Assembly: GCF_019038595.1 (NCBI RefSeq)
Contig: NZ_JAHOPF010000002.1
Span: forward strand, 124,001-188,000
Origin: Kaistella soli
Lineage (GTDB): Bacteria > Bacteroidota > Bacteroidia > Flavobacteriales > Weeksellaceae
DNA: 64,000 nucleotides
Direction of reading: 5' to 3'
Shown: positions 36,890 to 45,742 of the stretch, piece after piece
How positions within the stretch are numbered: the stretch's first letter is position 1
Layout: each line of letters starts with the position of its first letter
Position numbers and translations under genes: made by a program
Notes under the pieces: generated by a model
Told to the model about the DNA's origin: nothing
Seen by the model: the letters and a program-made list of their open reading frames with translations, nothing else
Database searches by the model: none

Positions 36890-37885
36890 TTATTTATTCA
36901 TCAGTTTACCGCCGATGTTTCCAACTGTTGAGCCTGCGCCTGCTCCGGCGATGTTTCCGGCTTTCATTGCTGTGGAGTTTACATTGCGGGTAAAGTTTCC
37001 TGCGCCTCCGGCTTGGATTACCCAACCTGTTACTGTCGGGATAGTGAAGTACCCGATGATGCCGATAATCATAAAAATGATGTACACGGTATTGCTCGTA
37101 TCAGGTATATAGGTGGGGTCGGCAAGCATTGCTATATCCCTTTCTAAAATGAGGGATTGTATTCTTGCCAACATTGAGCTGAACAAGTCCGAAACAGGAA
37201 GCCACAGGTAAACGCTGACGTACCTCGTGAGCCATTGCGAGAGCGTGGACTGAAAGCCGTCCCATACGGAAATAGCAAAGGCTATTGGTCCGAGTATGGA
37301 GAGGACTATCAGGAAAAACGTTCGTATGGTATCAATGACCAAAGCCGCCGCCTGAAAGAGTATTTCCAATAGATTGCGAAACCAATCCTTTATGGCTTTC
37401 TCTATCTTGTAGGCTTGCCTGTCCATATACATACCCGCCATTGTTCCAATGTCGGAGGGCGACCATCCCAGTTCGTCCAGTTTTTTATCAAACTCTTCGT
37501 CTGATACCATATAGGCGGTTTCGGGGTTCCTTACCATTGCCTCGTATTCCAACTGGTCTTTCTGCTGTTGCAGCTTGTTCAGGTCAAGCACCTGGTCTTC
37601 CAGTATTTGGTGGGTTCCTACTACCACCGGGCTTAATACTGCATTGATGGTTCCCAATACGATGGTCGGGAAGAACATAATACAAAGCCCTAAAGCGAAC
37701 GGGCGCAGCAAAGGGAACATATCAATAGGTTCGGCACGGCTTAAAGCCTGCCAAACCTTTAATGCCACATAGAACAATGCTCCCAATCCCGCCAAACCCT
37801 TAGCTACTGCCGCCATATCGCCTGCAAGCGGCATCATATCGTCATAAAGCGAACGCAGGAGTTCGTGAAGATTATCCCATTCCAT
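36890..37885 (-). CDS. traJ: Conjugative transposon protein TraJ (VirB6-like)
   Basis: The 331-residue polytopic membrane protein has segments near residues 20-45, 65-90, 180-215 and 265-300 and the family motif PIDMFPLLRPFALGL. It ends in a Gly-rich tail (GNIAGAGAGSTVGNIGG). It is expected to form the inner-membrane channel. It lies two bases after traI. Confidence 0.92.
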   Translation of the reverse strand: MEWDNLHELLRSLYDDMMPLAGDMAAVAKGLAGLGALFYVALKVWQALSRAEPIDMFPLLRPFALGLCIMFFPTIVLGTINAVLSPVVVGTHQILEDQVLDLNKLQQQKDQLEYEAMVRNPETAYMVSDEEFDKKLDELGWSPSDIGTMAGMYMDRQAYKIEKAIKDWFRNLLEILFQAAALVIDTIRTFFLIVLSILGPIAFAISVWDGFQSTLSQWLTRYVSVYLWLPVSDLFSSMLARIQSLILERDIAMLADPTYIPDTSNTVYIIFMIIGIIGYFTIPTVTGWVIQAGGAGNFTRNVNSTAMKAGNIAGAGAGSTVGNIGGKLMNK

Positions 37886-37887
37886 TT

Positions 37888-38520
37888 TTACCAGTATTTT
37901 TGGTTAGCAGTTCCGTAGAGTTGAAGCACTCTTTGGGCATCGTTTTTCTTTTTCGCTCTTAGGTAGCTTACAGAAATGTTCTTATTGGTGTAGTAGCGTA
38001 CAAGGCTGTGGTAATCCTTAACTTCTTTGTACACTCGGTCAATAATATCCATACGCTCTTTGTCATTTAGCGAAAGGCTTGAAGAGGTTATAATCTGCTT
38101 CAATTCTTTCAGCAGTTCCGTACTTTCATTGAGCAGTGCCGAATAACCATTGCCGATGGCGACTAATTCCTGCGGTGTGAAATTTGGGTCGTTCATCATC
38201 TTGCCAAAATTCTGCACATACATTTCAGACACATCGCCCACCAACAATACCGTTTGTTGCACCTTACGGGCATCTTTCACAAGGTTGTTGATGGCTTTCA
38301 GCTTGTCATAATATTCCTTACCCTGGTCGTACACTTTCTTCACTTCGTTGAAGTTCTTTATCACATTGCTCACGGTCGAAGAAGTCTGTATGATTTCGTT
38401 CGCAGAGTTGATAATTCCTGAAGCCAGGTTTGCAGGGTCAGTAACTACAAACTGGGCTTTTGCTGACGGTGCTACGGCAAGCATCAGTGCCGTACACACC
38501 AGATACAATACTTTTTTCAT
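37888..38520 (-). CDS. traI: Conjugal transfer protein TraI (DUF4141)
   Basis: The 210-residue protein has a signal peptide (MKKVLYLVCTALMLAVAPSA, cleaved after AKA) and a long alpha-helical body (IIQTSSTVSNVIKNFNEVKK, then YDKLKAINNLVKDARKV) as in the DUF4141 family. It resembles VirB5-type periplasmic helical proteins in general layout. It is cotranscribed with traJ and traG. Confidence 0.88.
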   Translation of the reverse strand: MKKVLYLVCTALMLAVAPSAKAQFVVTDPANLASGIINSANEIIQTSSTVSNVIKNFNEVKKVYDQGKEYYDKLKAINNLVKDARKVQQTVLLVGDVSEMYVQNFGKMMNDPNFTPQELVAIGNGYSALLNESTELLKELKQIITSSSLSLNDKERMDIIDRVYKEVKDYHSLVRYYTNKNISVSYLRAKKKNDAQRVLQLYGTANQKYW

Positions 38521-38548
38521 TGTTTCTGAATTTTTAAATTGTTAATGA

Positions 38549-41053
38549 CTATTGATTTGAATTGTCCCGCCTTTGCATTGCGATATGCTTAATGGCGAGT
38601 TCTACATTGCCGTCCAGTTCAGCAGCAAGCTGCATTACTTCCATTTTTTCGGTTTCTTCGGTCGTATAGGCGAGGTATTCCTCCAAACTAACTTCGGTGG
38701 CATAGACTGCCGAGTGCGTACCACCTAAGCCAATCCAAACCTCTTTGTAAAGTCGGCTTGCATCGTTGTTCATATTGATGGAAAGTACCTGCCCTTTCTC
38801 TTTGTCAGTAAGCCCCAACATCGCCTGTATATCATCAAACTTGTTCATATACTTGCGTTGGTCAAGCAGGATTTTACAGTCGGAGTTGTTGATGATACTT
38901 TCTTTGACAATAGGCGACTGGATGATGTCGTCCACTTCCTGCGTTACGACAATCGCTTCTCCAAAGAATTTGCGGACAGTCTTAAAAAGATACTTGATGT
39001 ATTCTGCCATTCCCTCTTTGGCAATCGCTTTCCAAGCCTCCTCAATTAAGATGAGCTTGCGAATACCTTTCAGTCGGCGCATCTTGTTGATGAACACCTC
39101 CATAATGATAATCGTAACTATGGGAAAGAGGATTTTGTGGTCTTTAATCGCATCAATTTCAAACACGATAAAGCGTTTGGAAAGCAGGTCTAACTGCTTG
39201 TTGGAGTTCAGCAAATAATCATACTCGCCACCCTTGTAATAGGGTTCGAGTACGTTCAGGAAATTGGCAATGTCAAAGTCCTTTTCCCTGACCTGCTTTT
39301 CTTCCAGTACCTTGCGGTAGCCGCCTTTTACATACTCATAGAAACCGTTGAATGACGGGTAAACATCTTCCGTTTTGATACGTTCGATATAACCGCTTAC
39401 CGCATTGGAAAGGGCAACTTCTTCAGAACGGGTCGGCGGTTCATCATCACGTTTCCATAAGGTCAGTATCAGGGTTTTGATACTTTCCCGCTTCTCAATG
39501 TCGAACACGCCATCATCTGTATAGAAAGGGTTAAAGGCAATCGGGTTATCTTCGGTATAAGTGAAGTAAACACCGTCTTCGCCTTTGGTCTTTCCTTTGA
39601 TGAGTTCGCATAAGCCCTGATAAGAGTTACCCGTATCTACCAACAGTACGTGTGCGCCCTGTTCGTAATACTGCCGTACCATATGGTTTGTGAAGAACGA
39701 TTTACCCGAACCCGATGGACCAAGTATAAACTTGTTCCGGTTCGTGATGATACCCCGTTTCATAGGCAGGTCGGAAATATCCAAATGGATAGGTTTTCCT
39801 GTAAGCCTGTCAGCCATCTTGATACCAAACGGCGAGGGCGAATTGTGGTAGTTGGTTTCTTCCGTGAAGAAGCACAGCGCAGGTTCGATAAAAGTGTAAA
39901 AACTTTCCTCACTAGGAAAGTCGCCCGCATTGCCCGGCATTCCTGCCCAATACAAAGTGGCTACGTCCGTTGTGTTGTGGCGTGGCTTACACTCCATCAG
40001 TGCCAATGCACTACCGCAATCGTTCTTTAGCTGCTTCAGTTCCGCAGGGTCTTCCGACCACGCCATAATGTTGAAGTGCGCACGGATAGAAGACAGCCCG
40101 AAGCTGTGGGCTTCGTTCAGGTACTTTTCTATCCACTCTTTGTTGATTTGGTTGGCACGGCTGTACCTCGCCAGCGAGTGCATATTCCGTGCGGACTTCT
40201 CAAACTTTTGCAGGTTGTCTTCGCTGTTATCCAAAAACAAATACTGGTTGTAGATGTGGTTGCAGCTTAACAACAAGCCCACAGGCGCAGCGAATGATAA
40301 ACGGCAGTCGCTACGGTCGGTAGATAGCTTTTCAAAACGGGTATCTGCCGATACCGTTCCGGGCAGGTCGTCCGTATCGGACAAGGTGTGCAAGCTCAAC
40401 CTTTTGTTCCCAACACGGACTTCTTCCGTTCCGAGAGCGATGTCCTGCATCGGTGCTCCGGCATCCCTCGATAGTGTTAGGTACTGTTCCAGTAATCCCT
40501 GCTTTTCCTCTGTTCCGATGATGTCATCTTCGGTAAGGCGTTGCAGGGTTATAAAACCGCTATCGTTCACGATACGCTCAAACTGTGTTACCGCTTCCAT
40601 AAAGCGGTGTATCGTTTCCTTGTTCCTGATTTCCTTTGGTATTAATGAACCTTTGCAAAGCGAGCTGAAATTGCTTTGCATGCGCATTCTTTCCTTAGTA
40701 GTCTTGGTTAGGAACAGGTAACAATAATGGTTTAGGAACGGTCGCTCATTAAAATGGCGTTGGTAGGATTTAGCCAAAAAACTTTGGTCTTCCTTCGCCA
40801 AATCGGGAGCGTAGCTTTCTTTAATGTACCAATCCTGTTTGTGAACGACTGTAAAATCCGGTAAAGTTTTGATAGCTTTATGCCAGGCAGAATGAATGGC
40901 TTCATATTCCGCAGAAGCTACCGTAAACAGTTCTGGTAAACGAACCTCAAAGCAGGCGGTAATGTCTGCATCTTTTGAAAGAATGCAGTTGTTTTCTACT
41001 GCCAGCAAAGGAAACTTGCTTTCCAATGTGGTGGTCTTTGCTACATTTCTCAT
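38549..41053 (-). CDS. traG: Conjugation ATPase TraG (VirB4-like)
   Basis: The 834-residue protein has an N-terminal VirB4 domain and a C-terminal ATPase domain with Walker A GPSGSGKS (about residue 445) and Walker B region KLILIEEAWKA. The family tail LGLTDKEKGQVLSIN is present. It powers assembly of the channel and substrate export at the inner membrane. Its start overlaps the end of traF by four bases. Confidence 0.95.
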   Translation of the reverse strand: MRNVAKTTTLESKFPLLAVENNCILSKDADITACFEVRLPELFTVASAEYEAIHSAWHKAIKTLPDFTVVHKQDWYIKESYAPDLAKEDQSFLAKSYQRHFNERPFLNHYCYLFLTKTTKERMRMQSNFSSLCKGSLIPKEIRNKETIHRFMEAVTQFERIVNDSGFITLQRLTEDDIIGTEEKQGLLEQYLTLSRDAGAPMQDIALGTEEVRVGNKRLSLHTLSDTDDLPGTVSADTRFEKLSTDRSDCRLSFAAPVGLLLSCNHIYNQYLFLDNSEDNLQKFEKSARNMHSLARYSRANQINKEWIEKYLNEAHSFGLSSIRAHFNIMAWSEDPAELKQLKNDCGSALALMECKPRHNTTDVATLYWAGMPGNAGDFPSEESFYTFIEPALCFFTEETNYHNSPSPFGIKMADRLTGKPIHLDISDLPMKRGIITNRNKFILGPSGSGKSFFTNHMVRQYYEQGAHVLLVDTGNSYQGLCELIKGKTKGEDGVYFTYTEDNPIAFNPFYTDDGVFDIEKRESIKTLILTLWKRDDEPPTRSEEVALSNAVSGYIERIKTEDVYPSFNGFYEYVKGGYRKVLEEKQVREKDFDIANFLNVLEPYYKGGEYDYLLNSNKQLDLLSKRFIVFEIDAIKDHKILFPIVTIIIMEVFINKMRRLKGIRKLILIEEAWKAIAKEGMAEYIKYLFKTVRKFFGEAIVVTQEVDDIIQSPIVKESIINNSDCKILLDQRKYMNKFDDIQAMLGLTDKEKGQVLSINMNNDASRLYKEVWIGLGGTHSAVYATEVSLEEYLAYTTEETEKMEVMQLAAELDGNVELAIKHIAMQRRDNSNQ

Positions 41054-41382
41054 ACGGCATTCTGTTTAGAAGTGAATTTTAAATAGCGGCGTACAGACTT
41101 GCGGCAGATGATGTAGCGCGGATGCCTTTTATTGGCCGCTATCTTCATCAATCCGTGTTCTCCATATTTCCTATTCAGTGAAAATGTTTGCCATACAATG
41201 AGCGAAGCTCCGCCTGCTCCGAGGAACAGGCAGATGTAAGAGTTTACGCCTGCCATATACAGTATCATCACGAGGATAAGCGTACCGAGCAGCCCACCTG
41301 CGAAAATGAATAGGTATTGTGCTTTCAACCCTTTAAATTCTACTGTCCTGCCAATGCCTTTGTTTATGTTATAACTGTTCAT
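41050..41382 (-). CDS. traF: Conjugative transposon protein TraF (DUF4133)
   Basis: 110 residues from MNSYNINKGIGRTVEFKGLK (start at 41382; a longer frame to 41445 overlaps traE). It has two membrane helices (LFIFAGGLLGTLILVMILYM and YICLFLGAGGASLIVWQTF) and a basic tail, a VirB3-like layout. It overlaps traG by four bases. Confidence 0.9.
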   Translation of the reverse strand: MNSYNINKGIGRTVEFKGLKAQYLFIFAGGLLGTLILVMILYMAGVNSYICLFLGAGGASLIVWQTFSLNRKYGEHGLMKIAANKRHPRYIICRKSVRRYLKFTSKQNAV

Positions 41383-41393
41383 AAAGCAAAGGA

Positions 41394-41699
41394 TTAAAGG
41401 AAGAATGAACGCAGGATTGTAGCCGCCACGATTAAGAAGATACACGCACCGAACCAGCTCGCCGCAGTTTTCGATGTGTCGGGGTCGCCTGAACTGAATT
41501 TATTATACACCTTAACGCCTCCGATGAGCCCAACCACCGCACCGATGGCGTAGATTAGTTGGGTTGCGGGGTCGAAATAGCTTGTTACCATTTGGGTAGC
41601 TTCGTTGATACCGGCCGAGCCGTTTCCTTGTGCGAACGCACCAATTCCTGACAGCATTGCCATTGCTGCCAGCAAAACTTTTTTTCTCTGTTTTTCCAT
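41394..41699 (-). CDS. traE: Conjugative transposon protein TraE (DUF4134)
   Basis: The 101-residue protein has a signal sequence (MEKQRKKVLLAAMAMLSGIG), a second helix (LIYAIGAVVGLIGGVKVY) and a third (SWFGACIFLIVAATILRSFF). This is the DUF4134, VirB2 pilin-like layout. It is the first gene after the inserted hsd-like operon and is preceded by its own paired operator. Confidence 0.92.
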   Translation of the reverse strand: MEKQRKKVLLAAMAMLSGIGAFAQGNGSAGINEATQMVTSYFDPATQLIYAIGAVVGLIGGVKVYNKFSSGDPDTSKTAASWFGACIFLIVAATILRSFFL

Positions 41700-41788
41700 A
41701 ATTGAAACACATTAATTTGTTATTCTTTTCCCGCACCTTGCGGGCTTTCGGGACAAAGGTGTTTCAGAAATCAGGGCGTGATAACAAA

Positions 41789-41824
41789 GTGGCAGTCAGA
41801 GGTATTGTTTGGCGGTGAGTGGCG
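41789..41824 (-). promoter_or_regulatory. Paired 16-bp operator upstream of traE (copy A)
   Basis: In gene sense the boxes are CGCCACTCACCGCCAA (41809-41824) and TACCTCTGACTGCCAC (41789-41804), exactly 20 bases apart. A TTTG directly after the second box and CACCTTTG (41754-41761) 23 bases further on resemble a Bacteroidetes -33/-10 pair, 55 bases before traE. So traE-traQ probably has its own promoter. Confidence 0.6.
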
Positions 41825-41834
41825 GTGAAAAACG

Positions 41835-41872
41835 AAAAGAGGCCGTTTCTAAAATAGAAACAGCCTCTTTTT
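41835..41872. terminator. Terminator of the hsd-like operon
   Basis: Seventeen-base arms (AAAAGAGGCcGTTTCTA and complement, one mismatch) around AAA, followed on the minus strand by TTTTCGTTTTT. It lies 23 bases after the hsdM stop and before the traE operator. Confidence 0.88.
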
Positions 41873-41895
41873 ACTGTAATTTATTAAACTTAAAT

Positions 41896-43356
41896 TTAGT
41901 TCAAAGATTCCCTAATTGTTCTGAAATTGACCAAAGCACTTTCGATATTCTCAATAATATCATCGATTAGCACTTCAGGATCAGGAAGGTTGTCTAAGTC
42001 GATTAAATTATCATCTTTAAGCCATAATATATCCAAATTTGTTTTATCTCTTTCAATAATCTCTTTGTAAGGATATTTACGCCAACGGCCGTTCAAATTA
42101 TTAACAGACCAAGATTCTTCTCGTTCATTTTCAGAACCTACTTTATAATTCTCGATAAAATCCGATAGATGTTTGAAGGTTATCTGATTATTCTTAGGTG
42201 TATGATGGATATTTGTCCTGTAATCATAGAACCATACTTCTTTTGTTCCTATGTCTTCTGACTGCTTCTTTTTTTCAAAAAACAAAACATTGGATTTAAC
42301 TCCCTGTGCATAAAATATCCCTGTTGGTAATCTTAAGATAGTATGTAAGTTTGTTTCTTCAAGCAATTTTTTACGAATAATTTCTCCTGCCCCTCCTTCA
42401 AACAAAACATTATCGGGAAGCACAACTGCGGCTCTTCCATTTTCTTCTAACATAGATACTATGTGTTGTAAAAAAGCTAGTTGTTTATTGCTTGTAGTAA
42501 CCCAAAAATCTTTACGTAAAAAAAATCCATCTTTTTTAGCTTGATTTTCATCTGTTGTGGGTATATCGCTACTACTTTTTCCAAAAGGTGGATTGGCTAA
42601 TACAATTTTTACTTTAGGAACTTCCATATTTACCTTTTGAGGATTCAAACTATCAGACACCTGTATATCTGGTGTTTTTTGCAAGTCTCCAATTCCATGT
42701 AGATACAAATTCATTAAACATAATCTTGCAGTTGCTTTTTCAATTTCCCAACCATGAAATGTTTGAAACTTCACGAAATTTTCCTGATCTTTCGAAAGAC
42801 TATTATTTTCTCGAATATAATTCAATGCTCCTAAAAAAAATCCCCCTGTACCGCATGAAGGGTCCGCAATGGTTTCTTCTGGCATTGGATTAATACATTC
42901 TACCATTGCCTGTATTACAGGTCTTGGAGTAAAATACTGACCAGCCCCACTATTTTCGGCATTTTTCTGCAGTAAAGTTTCATAAATTTCTCCTTTAACA
43001 TCTGAATCAGTTGAAGACCAATTATCTTCATCAATAAGTTGAAGTAATCTTTTAAGTTTAACCGAATCATGTATTTTATTTTGAGCACTGGCGAATATTT
43101 TCTCTAACATTCCGCCTGTTTCTGCCAGCGTTTTTAGTATTTGTTCATATTGCTCCAAAAGTGGTCCTCCTGAATTAACCACTAACTCTTTCCAATTACA
43201 GATATCGGGTAAATTATATTTGCTCTTATTTTCATCTGCCATTTTTAGAAATAGCAAATATGTTAATTGTTCCAAATAGTCATTATACCCTAAACCATCA
43301 TCTCGTAAGGTATCACAATATGACCAAATTTTCTGTGCTATATTATTTGTCGACAT
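41896..43356 (-). CDS. hsdM: Type I DNA methyltransferase subunit HsdM
   Basis: The 486-residue protein has the HsdM helical N-terminal domain (about 1-130, YNDYLEQLTYLLFLKMADE), AdoMet motif I DPSCGTGGFF (165-174) and the N6-adenine motif IV NPPF (255-258). The C-terminal part ends near residue 486, the usual length. It would methylate adenine when bound to HsdS. It is the last gene of a four-gene operon and lies 15 bases after the HNH gene. No HsdR gene is found in the operon or elsewhere in the window. Confidence 0.95.
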   Translation of the reverse strand: MSTNNIAQKIWSYCDTLRDDGLGYNDYLEQLTYLLFLKMADENKSKYNLPDICNWKELVVNSGGPLLEQYEQILKTLAETGGMLEKIFASAQNKIHDSVKLKRLLQLIDEDNWSSTDSDVKGEIYETLLQKNAENSGAGQYFTPRPVIQAMVECINPMPEETIADPSCGTGGFFLGALNYIRENNSLSKDQENFVKFQTFHGWEIEKATARLCLMNLYLHGIGDLQKTPDIQVSDSLNPQKVNMEVPKVKIVLANPPFGKSSSDIPTTDENQAKKDGFFLRKDFWVTTSNKQLAFLQHIVSMLEENGRAAVVLPDNVLFEGGAGEIIRKKLLEETNLHTILRLPTGIFYAQGVKSNVLFFEKKKQSEDIGTKEVWFYDYRTNIHHTPKNNQITFKHLSDFIENYKVGSENEREESWSVNNLNGRWRKYPYKEIIERDKTNLDILWLKDDNLIDLDNLPDPEVLIDDIIENIESALVNFRTIRESLN

Positions 43357-43371
43357 ATTTCGCTCTTTATA

Positions 43372-44163
43372 TTATGCTGCAATTTTAGATGCCCATGGTA
43401 AACCAGTACTCACTAAACATGCTTTAACAGTTGCAGAAAATTCTGCACTAGGTTTTACTAAATCTTTTATTTGTTTTAATTTCTCCTTTATTTGCCCTCT
43501 TCTAAAAACGCTTGGATTTGCATCATTTAAGTCCATTAAATTTTGAGTTTCAGAAACTAGTGTCGAAATCTCAACCCAAACATCCTGTCTAGCTTCTTTT
43601 AATTTTTTGAAATTTAAGTTTAGCCCTTTTATCGTATAATCTGCCCTTTCAAAATCCCAACCGGTCGTTTTAATAGGAGTAACTTCGCCTTTAGGATTAA
43701 ACGTTATCTTTAAAACATCCTCTTCTTCGCAAGGATCTAAGAAATATACTAACTCGTCTTCAATTGGTGTATTAGGATCGTTAGATTTATTATTCCTTAC
43801 GGCAAACTTGTCTCGCTTCCTAACATTCCCAGCACCACCACAAACCCTATAATTTGTCCATGTAAATGCTAACCACCAATAACCTCCCTTATCTTTTTTG
43901 TCAATACCCAATGCGATTTTTTTTGGTCTGAAATGATCAACGTGTAAATGATTATATTTATCTTTTGCTTCAGAATACCAGCACTTTTCATTTGATATGG
44001 ATAATAAAAAATCTTTTAACTCCCCCCATATAACCTGATTATCATCTATAATCTGATTTCTAGTAGGTGCATCCGGAGCATTAATAAGTTGCTGCGTTAG
44101 TGCATCCGTTTTATTTATCCATTCAATATCTGGTTCAAATCCGGATCTATCTATATGAATCAT
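43372..44163 (-). CDS. HNH endonuclease (PtuB-like)
   Basis: About 263 residues from MIHIDRSGFE (start at 44163); an ATG at 44190 would add nine residues. It holds an HNH motif: EKCWYSEAKDKYNHLHVDHF with H74, D76 and H77, followed by RPKK and by WTNYRVCGG with N104. HVDHFRPK is the form seen in PtuB of Septu and in retron-linked HNH nucleases. The start overlaps the end of the ATPase gene by 17 bases, so the two are coupled, as in PtuAB. The metal-site residues appear complete, so nuclease activity is likely. Confidence 0.85.
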   Translation of the reverse strand: MIHIDRSGFEPDIEWINKTDALTQQLINAPDAPTRNQIIDDNQVIWGELKDFLLSISNEKCWYSEAKDKYNHLHVDHFRPKKIALGIDKKDKGGYWWLAFTWTNYRVCGGAGNVRKRDKFAVRNNKSNDPNTPIEDELVYFLDPCEEEDVLKITFNPKGEVTPIKTTGWDFERADYTIKGLNLNFKKLKEARQDVWVEISTLVSETQNLMDLNDANPSVFRRGQIKEKLKQIKDLVKPSAEFSATVKACLVSTGLPWASKIAA

Positions 44164-45742
44164 TTTCTTCCTCTTTTGATAGTTCTTCAAGTATTTCCAT
44201 AGCTAAGGCATTTTGCTTGTCTAATTCTGCTTTTGTATAACTATTTTTTCCTTGATCTTTTATGCGATTTTTATAGGCTACAATAAACTTTTGGTATAAA
44301 GGATCTCTAAATGTATTTCCAAAACCTAGGTCTTCTAATTCTATAAAAAGCACTCTAAGTTCTTCTAATTCTTGTTCAGAAAGTAGATTGTCTTGCTGCT
44401 TTACTAATAAGTCATTCCTCCTGTCTAGCTTGTCTTGAGTAAAATCATCTATGGTAGTTGGTAATCCAAAAAATTCACTTGTTAATATCCCTTCAACACC
44501 TAATCCTCTTGGATCTACCTCTGGTTCTTCTACGATGATTTTTCCATCAGCTGTTGTCCTGAACAATCGAACTTCTTCTTTAGTAAGATTCCCAATTACT
44601 AAAGGATCGTGGGTATTGAGTATTATTTGAGTACTTGCGGGACGATCAACTACTTTATCTATAAACTCTAAATATCTCCATTTCCAAATAGGATTGAGAT
44701 GAGTGTCAGGTTCGTCGAGTAGAATCAATGAATCCTCATCTTTCGTGAATCGTAACAACCCTAATACGGTTAGTAATTGTTGCTCTCCCTCACTCAATTC
44801 CTTAAATGTAATACTACCATCAACATTTTTCTTCTTTACTTTAATCCTAACTTCTGCAATAAGTTTTGAAATATATGTACTTTCTAGAGCTTTGAATAAA
44901 GCTGTGTTATTTGTATAAGTTTTAGCTAACTCTTGAAGTTTGTCTTTCCCTTTTAAATATAAATAAAGCCTTTTTTGATCTTCTGTTTCTGCAAAATCAG
45001 TTCTTATTTTCTCATCATTATATATTGGAGCGAGAGATAATTCCCAAAGCTTTTCTAGGAAAGGTCTAACTAATCCTTTTGCTGTCCAAAAGATATCATC
45101 AGGATTGTTTTTAATCCTGCTTTCAGCCCATTTCGGCATCTTAAAAACAAAAAGGATAGACTCAATATCTTCAATGCTTAGTACCTCATTTAAGAACTTC
45201 AAACTTTCTTCTTCCTCATGAGTAAAATAAGCTAGTAAAACAAAATATGAATGAACCAATTGTACATAGAAGAGTTTTCTTAAAGAATCAAGTTCGGCAT
45301 CTTTAAAATCCTCTCCGATTATCTTGTTATAGAAATTGTTTTGGTGATCCCAAAAAAGTTCTTTCAATTTGTTACTTAATCCAGAATAGTAAGTAAATAC
45401 ATACTTAGGTTGATATTTTGCTTTCGCTTCATCTGAGAAGAAAGATTTTAATGTTTGCTTTTCTCCGTTCACGAAAATAGTGTAAGTCTTATTTTTATGA
45501 GTTACATCTACCGTGTGATTCTGAATTTTGTAAACAATATTATAATCAAAACTCGGTGTATCTCTCTTTGTATCAGTCCTCAAATCAAGATATTTAAAAA
45601 TTAGAATTAAAGCCTCAATAAAATTCGATTTACCTGAAGCATTCTGTCCGAGCAAAACAGTTTTCATCTTATTTTCATCAAGATTAATGGTGAACTGTTT
45701 TAAGTTCTTATAATCTTCTATATAAACCTGGTCTATTCTCAT
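44147..45742 (-). CDS. AAA/ABC-type ATPase (PtuA-like)
   Basis: The 531-residue protein has Walker A GQNASGKS (32-39), an ABC signature LSEGEQQ (316-322), Walker B LILLDEPD (339-346) and a switch His in NTHDP (H378). This is the SMC/RecF-like ATPase type shared by PtuA, OLD and related defence ATPases. No TOPRIM nuclease follows, so it is not an OLD protein. Four bases overlap hsdS and 17 overlap the HNH gene, so it is embedded in the operon. It probably pairs with the HNH nuclease. Confidence 0.9.
   Translation of the reverse strand: MRIDQVYIEDYKNLKQFTINLDENKMKTVLLGQNASGKSNFIEALILIFKYLDLRTDTKRDTPSFDYNIVYKIQNHTVDVTHKNKTYTIFVNGEKQTLKSFFSDEAKAKYQPKYVFTYYSGLSNKLKELFWDHQNNFYNKIIGEDFKDAELDSLRKLFYVQLVHSYFVLLAYFTHEEEESLKFLNEVLSIEDIESILFVFKMPKWAESRIKNNPDDIFWTAKGLVRPFLEKLWELSLAPIYNDEKIRTDFAETEDQKRLYLYLKGKDKLQELAKTYTNNTALFKALESTYISKLIAEVRIKVKKKNVDGSITFKELSEGEQQLLTVLGLLRFTKDEDSLILLDEPDTHLNPIWKWRYLEFIDKVVDRPASTQIILNTHDPLVIGNLTKEEVRLFRTTADGKIIVEEPEVDPRGLGVEGILTSEFFGLPTTIDDFTQDKLDRRNDLLVKQQDNLLSEQELEELRVLFIELEDLGFGNTFRDPLYQKFIVAYKNRIKDQGKNSYTKAELDKQNALAMEILEELSKEEENDSYR

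Noticed and set aside
43372-45742. Retron with ATPase and HNH effectors
   Set aside because: No reverse transcriptase gene or msr/msd-like sequence is near the ATPase/HNH pair; the neighbours are hsdS and hsdM.
44147-45742. OLD-family nuclease or Gabija-type protein
   Set aside because: The protein ends soon after the ATPase motifs and shows no TOPRIM domain, and no UvrD-like helicase follows.
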